A stretch of 42,559 nucleotides of DNA, taken from the NCBI GenBank assembly GCA_031365725.1, contig JANLYQ010000061.1, positions 1 through 42,559 on the forward strand. The letters run 5' to 3'. This DNA is from JANLYQ01 sp031365725. Its GTDB lineage: Bacteria > Actinomycetota > Actinomycetes > JACCUZ01. The position numbers and the translations under genes are program-made. The notes under the pieces were generated by a model. The model had not been told where the DNA came from and made no database searches. It saw only the letters and a program-made list of their open reading frames with translations. Position 1 is the stretch's first letter. The number at the start of each line of letters is the position of its first letter. Positions 16,702-24,153 of this stretch are shown here, in pieces.

Positions 16702-19494
16702 TCCGATCCGCCGCTCGAGCGGCACGCGCGACCGGGTCAGCAGGAACGCGAGGACTCCCGCCAACAGGGGTACGCCGACCAGCACGGTAGCCAGGCGCGC
16801 CCAGGGGATCACGAGGTCCAGCGACTTCACCGCACCGATCAGCGCGACCGCCGGCACGAAGCCGGCCAGGATGCCCAAACCGGTGCCCAGCAAGGCGATC
16901 GTCAACGCCTGGGCCGCCGCGAGGGTCCGCCGCAGACGGGGTGCTGCCCCCACCGCGGCCAGGGTGGCGTGGTCGGCGCGCGCGTCGGCCTGAGCGAGTC
17001 CGGTAGCGATGCCGGCCGCCCCGAGGGTGATGACGGCGGCACCCAGCATGAGGAGGAGCAACCCCAGTCGGTAGCTGCTGCGATAGCCCCGCTCGACGTC
17101 AAGTTCTGCCCCGAGGCCGGCGTCGCTCAACGCCCCGCGGGCGGCGTCCTCCTGGGCGACGGTCGGCAACCTGGCGAACCGCATCAGCACGGTCGACGGG
17201 TGCGTCGACAGGCCCATCGTGCGCGCTGCAGCCAGGCTGTAGATCGCTCCGGTCGACGCCTGGCGCACCGGCAGGTAGATCCCCGGCACCGACACCTGGT
17301 GTGTCGGCGGTGCAGCGTCCGTGCCCGAGCTCGCCACCGAGGCCTGCGCGCGCGAGTCAGCCGCCGAGACGATGTCGAAGCGCACCGTGCCGTCCTGCCG
17401 GACCAGCCCCCCACGGAAGACCACCACACCACCGCGGGCGAGGACAGCCTTTGCCGCGGCGGTTGGACTCGCGTCGGTGAGCAGCCCGATGAGCGACTCT
17501 CCACCCACAGCAGTGCCGTCGAGCCGTCCGCTGATCGGCACGTCCGTGGTCGCGCAGCTCGCGCACGACGGCAGCGGGTTGGCATAGCCGTGGTTGCAGT
17601 CGTTCCCGGAACACCCCTCCAGCGTGCTGGTGACCACCGTCGGGGTGAAGGCCGGCAGGTGTGGCCGGACCAGCGACAGCACCCGCGCCGGCGTCGCGGT
17701 GTGCGGGGTGGAGACCTGGGTCCTGGGGTTGTAGTCGTAGGTCGTCAGCGGCATACCGGCCGTCATCGCCGGCCAGGTCGGCACGTACTGCGCCCGGTCG
17801 TGATGGTCGATCGAGGTCACCAGCAGCAGCAGTGCCGTGCTGCCCGTCACCGCCGTCAGCACGGCAGCCATGGCAGGGGCGCTCCGGCCACGGTGCCGGG
17901 CTGCGTCCCGCACCGCCAGTCGGGCCGGCAGCGGCAGGCGCGAGCCCAGGCGGCCGACCAGCCCGATGATCGCCGAGCTGGTGATGATCAGCCCGAGCTG
18001 CGCCAGGGCGGCGCCACCTGCGATGAGAGCGGCCGCGATGGTCGAGCTGCGGCTGCTGGCCGGGTTGAGACCCGTGGTCAACCCGAGCGCCAGCACGCTG
18101 CCCAACGCCGCGAGAGCCACGCCGACCACGGTCGTCAGCACACCGATCACCGGCACCTTGCGGGCAGTGTGCACCTGACCGCGCCGCCCGGTGAGCGCCA
18201 CGACCGGGTCCTGCCGGGACGCCGTACGGGCCGGGAGGACGGCGGCCAGCACACCGGTGACCACGCCGATCACGACGACCACCGCGACCTCCATGAGACG
18301 CAGGTCGTAGTGACCGAAGTCGACACCCAGCCGCCGGGTCAGCAGCACCATGCCGAGCCGCGCGAGCAGCAGCCCGAGGACGACACCGGCGACGGCGCCG
18401 ACCGCGCCGAGCACCGCACCACCGGCGAGCACCACCCGACGTACGTCGCGGCGCGAACCACCGGTGGCGGCCAGCAGACCGAGGGTCCGGGCCTGGCGTC
18501 GGGCACCGACCGCGAAGGCGGCGCCGGCCAGCAGCACGACCTCGAGCACCGCCAGCGTCACGATGACGCTGAGCATGAGGACGTAGAACACCAGCCCGGA
18601 GGCTCCACCGCCGCCGGTGTCCTTGTAGTAGGGCACGGCGGAGCGCGGCGGTGGGTCCAGCAGCACAGCCCGGGACAGCACGATCGCCCCGACCTTGTTG
18701 AACTCCTGCACCGTGGCCCAGGAGATCGCGGTCGGCCCGACGAGGTAGAGGTCGGGCGGGCTGGCACCGGAACCACCAGACACGTCGAGCAACGCACCAG
18801 GACGGGCCCAGAACGTCTCCTCGCCGTGATGCCCCACCTGGTCGACGACGCCGGTGACGCGGACCGTGCGCACGGGCTGGGTGAGCCGCACGTCCTCGCC
18901 CACCTGCACACCGAGTCGGTGGAGCAGCGCGGCCGAGACGGCCACCTCGGTCGCCGTCAACGGGGCCTGGCCGGACACCCGGCGGAACTTGCCGTGGAAG
19001 GCCGCAGCCCCGACATTCACCTCGGTCCACCCGACCTGTGCCACACCGGTGGCGGTGCGAGCCTGCACACTGCCGGACATGCTGGTCAGGACGCGGTCGC
19101 CGGCGGGCAGCAAGGCACGGACTGCAGCGGCCTTCGCCGCTGGGTCGAGCGGCGTCGACTCGCCGAACGAGCCGGCATATCGCTGGTCCTGCGGCTGCTC
19201 GAGGCGACCACCGCCGGCCGAGCTGATGACCACCGCCTGACTGGTACCGAGCTCACGGGCGGCGACCTCGGTCGGGTCCAGCTGACCGGACCGCACCAGC
19301 ACGTCGGTGCCCGCCATGCCGGCCACCGGCAGCGCGATCATCGCAATGATCAGTGCACTGCGCCCCCGGGCTCGCAGCGCGTCGCGCCGGGCGATGCGCA
19401 GCAGCGGCAGCCAGCCGGCCCACCACGCGCCGAGCCCACCCGCCGTACGACGGTCGGCCGAGCCCGCGGCAGTTGTTGCTGCCACCGCGCTCAC
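16699..19494 (-). CDS. FtsX-like ABC transporter permease
   Basis: A 931-residue MacB/FtsX-type permease with about ten membrane segments: one near residue 45, a cluster at about 305-445, a group at about 455-560 and a final cluster after about 790. Large extracytoplasmic regions lie at about 65-295 and 580-790. The second loop contains a cysteine-rich patch (LEGCSGNDC and SCASCATTD). The GTG start overlaps the ATPase stop by 4 bp (GTGA). The permease and ATPase likely form an efflux or mechanotransmission system rather than an importer, as there is no substrate-binding protein. Its stop codon is at the edge of repeat C. Confidence 0.88.
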   Translation of the reverse strand: MSAVAATTAAGSADRRTAGGLGAWWAGWLPLLRIARRDALRARGRSALIIAMIALPVAGMAGTDVLVRSGQLDPTEVAARELGTSQAVVISSAGGGRLEQPQDQRYAGSFGESTPLDPAAKAAAVRALLPAGDRVLTSMSGSVQARTATGVAQVGWTEVNVGAAAFHGKFRRVSGQAPLTATEVAVSAALLHRLGVQVGEDVRLTQPVRTVRVTGVVDQVGHHGEETFWARPGALLDVSGGSGASPPDLYLVGPTAISWATVQEFNKVGAIVLSRAVLLDPPPRSAVPYYKDTGGGGASGLVFYVLMLSVIVTLAVLEVVLLAGAAFAVGARRQARTLGLLAATGGSRRDVRRVVLAGGAVLGAVGAVAGVVLGLLLARLGMVLLTRRLGVDFGHYDLRLMEVAVVVVIGVVTGVLAAVLPARTASRQDPVVALTGRRGQVHTARKVPVIGVLTTVVGVALAALGSVLALGLTTGLNPASSRSSTIAAALIAGGAALAQLGLIITSSAIIGLVGRLGSRLPLPARLAVRDAARHRGRSAPAMAAVLTAVTGSTALLLLVTSIDHHDRAQYVPTWPAMTAGMPLTTYDYNPRTQVSTPHTATPARVLSLVRPHLPAFTPTVVTSTLEGCSGNDCNHGYANPLPSCASCATTDVPISGRLDGTAVGGESLIGLLTDASPTAAAKAVLARGGVVVFRGGLVRQDGTVRFDIVSAADSRAQASVASSGTDAAPPTHQVSVPGIYLPVRQASTGAIYSLAAARTMGLSTHPSTVLMRFARLPTVAQEDAARGALSDAGLGAELDVERGYRSSYRLGLLLLMLGAAVITLGAAGIATGLAQADARADHATLAAVGAAPRLRRTLAAAQALTIALLGTGLGILAGFVPAVALIGAVKSLDLVIPWARLATVLVGVPLLAGVLAFLLTRSRVPLERRIG

Positions 19495-20234
19495 CGGCCC
19501 CGCCCGGCGCCCGAGTCCAGCAGCGACTCGGCACCCGCGGCCGGCCCGGTCTCGTCCACCATCAGACCGTCGCGCAGGAACACGACGCGGTCGGCCCAGG
19601 CCGCGTGCCGCGCCTCGTGGGTGACCAGCACCCCGGCCGCGCCGGCGTCGCAGCGCGACCGCAGCAGCCGCAGCACCGCCTCGCCGGTCTCGGAGTCCAG
19701 GGCACCGGTCGGCTCGTCGGCCAGCACGAGGCGCCGGTCACCGACTAACGCGCGGGCGATCGCGACCCGCTGCTGCTGGCCGCCGGACATGTCGTCGGGG
19801 AACCGGTCGGCGAGCTCCGGGATGCCGACCTCCTCCAGTGCCGCCATCGCCAGCACCCGGGCCGCGCGGGTGCGCTCACCGTCGAGCTCGCGGGGGAGGG
19901 AGACGTTCTCGGCGGCGGTGAGTGCGGGGATCAGGTTGAAGTCCTGGAAGACGTAGCCGATCGACCGTCGCCGCAGTGCCGCCAGGCCGCCGCGCGAGAG
20001 GCTGCCGAGCACGGTGCCCTCGACCGACACGGTCCCCGACGTCGGTGAGTCCAGCCCGCCGGCGCAGGTCAGCAGGGTCGACTTGCCCGATCCGGAAGGC
20101 CCCATCACGGCGACCAGCTCACCGGTGGAGACAGTCAGCGACATGCCGCGCAACGCGTTCACCGCGCTGGGTCCCGTCCCGTGCACCCGGCTCAGCTCGT
20201 GGATCTCGAGCACGGCTGTGGTGGTGGGTGTCAT
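19491..20234 (-). CDS. ABC transporter ATP-binding protein (LolD/MacB type)
   Basis: A 247-residue nucleotide-binding protein. Walker A is GPSGSGKSTLL (about 45-55), the signature is MSGGQQQRVAIARAL (about 145-159) and Walker B is LVLADEPTGALD, with the ALDSETG element typical of the MacB/LolD/BceA group that pairs with FtsX-like permeases. It overlaps padR upstream (ATGA) and the permease downstream (GTGA), giving a tightly coupled operon padR-ATPase-permease. It acts at the inner face of the membrane. Confidence 0.93.
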   Translation of the reverse strand: MTPTTTAVLEIHELSRVHGTGPSAVNALRGMSLTVSTGELVAVMGPSGSGKSTLLTCAGGLDSPTSGTVSVEGTVLGSLSRGGLAALRRRSIGYVFQDFNLIPALTAAENVSLPRELDGERTRAARVLAMAALEEVGIPELADRFPDDMSGGQQQRVAIARALVGDRRLVLADEPTGALDSETGEAVLRLLRSRCDAGAAGVLVTHEARHAAWADRVVFLRDGLMVDETGPAAGAESLLDSGAGRGR

Positions 20235-20860
20235 CGCCGCGCCTCCGTGGTGGTGGCGCCGGTCGCCGCCACGTCCGTCGGTACGCCGGCAGCGGCAGTC
20301 ACGGCCGGGGCCAGCTGCCCGCTGTCATGAGCGGCGCGGGCCAGCCGCGCCTCACAGTGGTCGAGCCAGCGCACCTCGGCCTCGGCCGCGAACACCAACG
20401 AGTCGAGGACCAGCAGCCAGGCCAGCTCCGAGGAGCCGCTCGAGGTGTCGCCCTCCGCGGCGCGCGCCTTGAGCCGGGTGTAGTCCTGCAGCGCCCGCAC
20501 CGTCGCCGTGCGCTGCTGCTGCACGATGGCGGGCACGTCGATGCCCGGCACGGTCACGGCCACCGCCAGCTTGATGGCCAGCTCGTCCCGCGGCGGCGAC
20601 GTACGGGCGACGGGTGTCGCGAACCACTCGGCAACCTCCGTCCGACCGAGGTCGGTGATCCGGAAGACCGCGTGCCCGTCGCCGTCGTCACCAGCCGGCT
20701 CGACGAGCCCGTCGCGCTCCAGGCGGGCAAGGGTCGTGTAGACCTGCCCGACGTTCAGCGGCCAGGTGGCCCCGGTGCGCGACTCGAACTCGGTGCGCAG
20801 CTGGTAGCCGTACATCGGCCCCTGCTCGAGCAGAGCGAGCAGGCCTTGGCGGATCGACAT
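20231..20860 (-). CDS. PadR family transcriptional regulator
   Basis: A 209-residue PadR regulator. The winged helix covers about residues 1-80, with the signature LLALLEQGPMYGYQLRTEFE and GQVYTTLARLERDGLV. The C-terminal half (about 95-180) is a helical Vir-type dimerisation domain. PadR proteins next to ABC operons usually repress them and respond to an exported drug, peptide or envelope stress. It is the first gene of the operon, and the palindrome at 20894-20917 just upstream is a good candidate for its own operator. Confidence 0.9.
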   Translation of the reverse strand: MSIRQGLLALLEQGPMYGYQLRTEFESRTGATWPLNVGQVYTTLARLERDGLVEPAGDDGDGHAVFRITDLGRTEVAEWFATPVARTSPPRDELAIKLAVAVTVPGIDVPAIVQQQRTATVRALQDYTRLKARAAEGDTSSGSSELAWLLVLDSLVFAAEAEVRWLDHCEARLARAAHDSGQLAPAVTAAAGVPTDVAATGATTTEARR

Positions 20861-20893
20861 CGAGGTCCCCGTTCACACGGCAATCGCGGGTAG

Positions 20894-20917
20894 ATACCAC
20901 GTATGTATACCCGGTAT
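20894..20917. promoter_or_regulatory. Candidate PadR operator
   Basis: ATACC (20894-20898) and GGTAT (20913-20917) flank an inner GTATGTATAC with its own GTAT/ATAC symmetry. This AT-rich dyad stands out against GC-rich surroundings and lies about 35-60 bp before the padR ATG, where the promoter should be. It is probably the autoregulatory site of the operon. Confidence 0.5.
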
Positions 20918-20948
20918 GTTAGCCATGTGCAAGGACCTGCGGGCGACG

Positions 20949-21365
20949 TCAGAGACAGAGACCCAGCGAGCTGACCGTACGGCCGTTGGACGCCGATGAC
21001 GGGGCCGAGGACCACGAGGTGCGCCGAGCCGTGGTCCGCCACTGGACGGTGACGCCGGCCAGGGTGGCCACGGAGTCGGTGTACGACGTCCCCGCGCTGG
21101 TGGCCACGGTCGTCCAGGCCCCGGCATTGACCGAGCGCTCCACGAGGTAGGACGTGGCCAGCGCGACGGCCGACCAGGTCACGACGACGGCAGCCCCGGT
21201 GCCGCAGACCGCCGAGGCCGGTGCAGGTGTCGCGAGCGTGCCCGCGCGCGCGGCTCCCGAGCCGTTGCCCCTGGAAGTCCAGAGGGCAGCCGCCGGCGTC
21301 GCGGACCCGCTCACCGCGAGCGCCGCCACCACCGCGGCCGCGGCCACGGTCCACAGGCGCCCCAC
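20949..21365 (-). CDS. Secreted SipW-type protein with fibronectin-III-like domain
   Basis: A 138-residue predicted secreted protein. An N-terminal hydrophobic signal (about residues 4-26) ends in AALWTSRGNGSGAARAGTL, the same ALW[ST]S-x-G-x-G-x-G-A pattern as the upstream neighbour, typical of SipW-dependent exported proteins. After residue 55, VVVTWSAVALATSYLVER and GTSYTDS resemble one fibronectin type III domain. The GTG at 21365 is the chosen start; a CTG overlapping the neighbour's stop is an alternative. It lies 14 bp after that gene and forms a two-gene minus-strand operon. No signal peptidase gene is adjacent. Confidence 0.65.
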   Translation of the reverse strand: MGRLWTVAAAAVVAALAVSGSATPAAALWTSRGNGSGAARAGTLATPAPASAVCGTGAAVVVTWSAVALATSYLVERSVNAGAWTTVATSAGTSYTDSVATLAGVTVQWRTTARRTSWSSAPSSASNGRTVSSLGLCL

Positions 21366-21379
21366 GGGGACCCGCCAGG

Positions 21380-21877
21380 TCAGCTCTGCGACCCGGTGAG
21401 CGTCGCCAGCACCACGACGTCCGCACCTTGGCAACCGTCCGCGGCCGTGGTCTTCATGGTGACCGCCCCGACCAGGACCACGCTGGCACTGCCGCTGGCG
21501 GCGATGGTCGTGGAGCCGACCGTGCCGGCGCCCAGGGTGAAGTCGGTGGCCGAGCAGCTACCCGCACCGCCGGTGACGGAGACGATCGAGGAGGCGCTTC
21601 CCCCCGTGAGGGTGACCGGATAGGGATTGGGGTTGGTCACCGAGAACCGGACGTTGCCGGTGGCTCCGGGGTAGAGGTCCGCCACCGCCGTCCCCGGGCC
21701 CACCGTCAATGGAGTGGCTGTGCGCGCTTTGGCCGCGCCGTCACCGGTCCCGCTGGAGGACCACAACGCGAAGGCGACACCACCCGGGATCACGAGGGTA
21801 AGGGTCCAGGCGGCCACCGCCACCCGGCGGCGCCGCGACGGGGACGGCTTGTCGGTCCGGCGATGTGGTCGGTTCAT
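21380..21877 (-). CDS. SipW-type (TasA-like signal) secreted protein
   Basis: A 165-residue exported protein. A basic N-terminus (HRRTDKPSPSRRRR) and hydrophobic segment (about 20-37) are followed by AFALWSSSGTGDGAAKA. The mature part has an immunoglobulin-like beta pattern (VRFSVTNPNPYPVTLTGG), seen in small surface proteins encoded in actinobacterial sipW clusters. The ATG at 21877 has GGAGGACC 8 nt upstream. The function is unknown; fibre or surface-layer assembly would fit TasA-like proteins but is inference. Confidence 0.7.
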   Translation of the reverse strand: MNRPHRRTDKPSPSRRRRVAVAAWTLTLVIPGGVAFALWSSSGTGDGAAKARTATPLTVGPGTAVADLYPGATGNVRFSVTNPNPYPVTLTGGSASSIVSVTGGAGSCSATDFTLGAGTVGSTTIAASGSASVVLVGAVTMKTTAADGCQGADVVVLATLTGSQS

Positions 21878-22122
21878 GGTGGGTCCTCCGGTTGGGGACC
21901 TCGTGTCCCGTTCCCAGAGGTGTCGTCCACCGGATCGGGTCACTGAACCCCTCCTCCGGAGATTCTCGTGCGAGGGCAGGTGGTGGGCCCGCGGTCTGTC
22001 ACCCGGGTGGCGGAGGCCGAGCGGCTGATTCGGACCTCGATGCCTTGACGGGGTGTCAGCCCTCGATCACTCTCGGCAATGTCGCTCACTTGACCGACGC
22101 TTGACCTCCGGAAGGGCAGTCC
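21878..22122. other. Divergent control region of secreted genes
   Basis: This 245-bp gap separates the SipW-type gene (minus) from the protease gene (plus). The motif CTTGACC occurs at about 22088 and again at about 22101, and CTTGACGG at about 22044; these are -35-like sequences facing the protease. AGGGCAG or GGAAGGG before 22123 can serve as ribosome site. No RNA gene or known riboswitch fold was recognised. Confidence 0.4.
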
Positions 22123-23901
22123 ATGAACCACTCCCGACGACCTCGCGCAGCAGTCGCTGCCTGCGCGAGCATCGTGGCCGTCATGGCCGCGATGCAGGGG
22201 TCCCCGGCGATGGCGGACTCCCCGCCGCGCGCGGCGGACCCCGGCGGCAAGGTCCAGGTGATCGTGCGCGCCGGTGACCACCAGCTGGCCTGCGCGCTGG
22301 CTGAGGCCCGCACCCTGGGCGCCAAGATCGTGTCCCGTCAGCTCGGCCTCGGCACGTTCGTGGCCCGGCTTCGCCAGGACGCTGCGGCGAGCCTGCGTAC
22401 GGCGCCGTGCGTGACGGCCATCACGGTTGACAGGTCCGTGCGGCTGACGGCCTCGAGCTGGGCGGACACCGCTTCGCCGCGCAGCCTGGCTCGCGAGGCC
22501 GAGCTCTCGGGCGCCTCCACCTACTGGCAGGCCGGCTACACCGGCGAGGGGATCGGCGTCGCGCTGCTGGACTCGGGTGTCGTGCCGGTCGACGGGCTGA
22601 CGGGGGACGGGAAGCTGGCCCTCGGGCCGGACCTGTCCTTCGAGTCCCAGGACCCGGCCACGGCCTCCTTGGACACCTTCGGCCACGGCACGCACATGGC
22701 GGGCATCATTGCGGGCAAGGACACCGACGCGACCGCCCCCTACACCGACGCCGGCAAGTTCACCGGCGTGGCGCCCGATGCGCACCTCGTCTCCATCAAG
22801 CTCTCCGACCGACACGGCGCCACCGACGTCTCCCAGGTCATCGCGGCCATCGACTGGGTCGTGCAGCACCGTGACGACCCGGGGATGAACATCCGGGTGC
22901 TCAACCTGTCCTTCGGCACCGACTCCAAGCAGGACTACCGGCTCGACCCGCTGTCCTACGCCGCCGAGGTGGCGTGGAACAACGGCATCGTGGTCGTGGT
23001 CGCTGCCGGGAACGCGGGCAACGGCGCGGGCCGTGGCCTGACAGACCCGGCGTACAACCCTCGGCTGCTGGCCGTAGGCGCCCTGGACGACAAGGGCACA
23101 GCGGACCCGAGCGACGACGTCGTGCCGTCCTTCTCCAGCAAGGGAAAGGGGGGTACCTACTCACGCAACCCCGACCTCGTCGCTCCTGGCACCTCGATCG
23201 AGAGCCTGCGCGACCCTGGTTCCGCTGCTGACGCCGGATCGCCCGGCGGTCGCGTCGGCGACCGGATGTTCAAGGGCAGCGGCACCTCACAGGCCGCTGC
23301 GTTCACCAGCGGCGCGGTTGCCCTGCTGCTCTCGCAGCGACCCAGCCTGACTCCTGACCAGGTGAAGGCTCTTCTGACGGGGTCGGCCCGACCGTTGCCG
23401 TCGGAGAAGACAGAGTCAGCCGGCCGCGGGGCCTTGGACCTGGACAGTGCCTTCGGTGCCGCAACGCCGCGGGTCGTCCAGAGGGTAGGGCGCTCCTACG
23501 GTGTCGGCACCCTCGAAGGGGCACGTGGTAGCAACCATGTGGTCCTCCAGGGCGTGACGCTCACCGGGGAGAAAGACATCTTCGGCCGCTCCTTCAACGC
23601 GGCTGTCCATGCCCTGCGCGCCCGTCAGGCCACGTCCTGGGACGGTGGCAGCTGGAACGGGTCCACCTGGGCCGGGTCCACCTGGGCCGGTTCGACGTGG
23701 GCGGGGTCGACGTGGGCCGGTTCCACCTGGGCCGGGTCCACCTGGGCCGGGACGACGTGGGCCGGTACGACGTGGGCCGGTTCCACCTGGACGGGTTCCA
23801 CCTGGACGGGGTCCACCTGGACAGGGTCGACGTGGGCCGGGTCGACGTGGACCGGGCTCGGCTGGAACAGCAGCAACTGGTCGAGCGCGAGGTGGAACTG
23901 A
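22123..23901 (+). CDS. Secreted S8 (subtilisin-like) protease with Trp-repeat tail
   Basis: A 592-residue secreted serine protease. A signal peptide covers about residues 1-31, followed by an inhibitor-like propeptide (about 43-105). The catalytic triad is intact: Asp150 in LLDSG, His188 in FGHGTHMAG and Ser389 in GSGTSQAAA, with oxyanion Asn297 in VAAGNAGN. Residues about 505-592 are a low-complexity array, mostly GSTWA/GSTWT pentapeptides with Trp every five residues (18 in all), ending WNSSNWSSARWN. Such a tail may anchor to the envelope or bind carbohydrate; this is inference. It is followed after 1 bp by a 28-codon ORF and a terminator. Confidence 0.9.
   Translation: MNHSRRPRAAVAACASIVAVMAAMQGSPAMADSPPRAADPGGKVQVIVRAGDHQLACALAEARTLGAKIVSRQLGLGTFVARLRQDAAASLRTAPCVTAITVDRSVRLTASSWADTASPRSLAREAELSGASTYWQAGYTGEGIGVALLDSGVVPVDGLTGDGKLALGPDLSFESQDPATASLDTFGHGTHMAGIIAGKDTDATAPYTDAGKFTGVAPDAHLVSIKLSDRHGATDVSQVIAAIDWVVQHRDDPGMNIRVLNLSFGTDSKQDYRLDPLSYAAEVAWNNGIVVVVAAGNAGNGAGRGLTDPAYNPRLLAVGALDDKGTADPSDDVVPSFSSKGKGGTYSRNPDLVAPGTSIESLRDPGSAADAGSPGGRVGDRMFKGSGTSQAAAFTSGAVALLLSQRPSLTPDQVKALLTGSARPLPSEKTESAGRGALDLDSAFGAATPRVVQRVGRSYGVGTLEGARGSNHVVLQGVTLTGEKDIFGRSFNAAVHALRARQATSWDGGSWNGSTWAGSTWAGSTWAGSTWAGSTWAGSTWAGTTWAGTTWAGSTWTGSTWTGSTWTGSTWAGSTWTGLGWNSSNWSSARWN
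23635..23898 (+). repeat. Tandem 15-bp repeats encoding the Trp pentapeptides
   Basis: About 17 degenerate 15-bp units of the type TCCACCTGGGCCGGG or TCGACGTGGGCCGGG. Synonymous codon changes (tcc acc / tcg acg) are scattered among units, so the amino-acid pattern is under selection and the array is not merely a recent slippage product. Confidence 0.85.
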
Positions 23902-23902
23902 C

Positions 23903-23989
23903 ATGACCACCACCATGATGTCCACGCGAGGCGGGACGACGAACGACATCGAGCGCGAGGCGCAGGTCCCCGGTAGCACCTGGGTCTGA
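23903..23989 (+). CDS. Small 28-residue ORF ending PGSTWV
   Basis: A short frame starting ATG one base after the protease stop codon, with GAGGTG 8 nt upstream, and ending before the terminator at 24013. It encodes a 28-residue peptide, Thr/Met-rich at the start, whose last six residues PGSTWV resemble the GSTW(A/T) repeat unit of the adjacent protease. There is no signal peptide. It could be a genuine peptide partner or a fortuitous frame in the 3' untranslated region; no known family fits. Confidence 0.4.
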   Translation: MTTTMMSTRGGTTNDIEREAQVPGSTWV

Positions 23990-24012
23990 CCGTTCTTGGT
24001 TCTACCGCACTA

Positions 24013-24042
24013 GGCCCGGGCAGCCGACACGCTGCCCGGGCC
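24013..24042 (+). terminator. Strong hairpin terminator after the protease unit
   Basis: GGCCCGGGCAGC (24013-24024) and GCTGCCCGGGCC (24031-24042) form a perfect 12-bp stem with a 6-nt loop. There is no long U-tract, as is common for actinobacterial terminators. It separates the protease unit from the cyclic-di-GMP gene. Confidence 0.85.
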
Positions 24043-24153
24043 TCGTACGTTCAGGCTCGTCGCCGGCGGGGGCTCCGCACCGGGACCTCCGGCGCTCAGG
24101 TCCGGTCCCACCTGTGCCGAGACATGAGAGCCGTCATCAGAGGAGGTGGGCAG

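Noticed and set aside
16507..19956. Very long plus-strand open frame opposite the ABC permease
   Set aside because: Composition is Arg/His/Gln/Pro-rich with no domain; it is the antisense shadow of the real minus-strand permease and ATPase genes.
21878..22122. Cyclic-di-GMP riboswitch upstream of the protease
   Set aside because: The conserved core of known c-di-GMP aptamers is not present.
23635..23898. CRISPR-like array
   Set aside because: The units are 15 bp without unique spacers and encode a continuous protease tail.
23416..23979. Minus-strand Pro/Gly/Arg-rich frames opposite the protease tail
   Set aside because: They are mirror translations of the 15-bp repeats and lack start signals.
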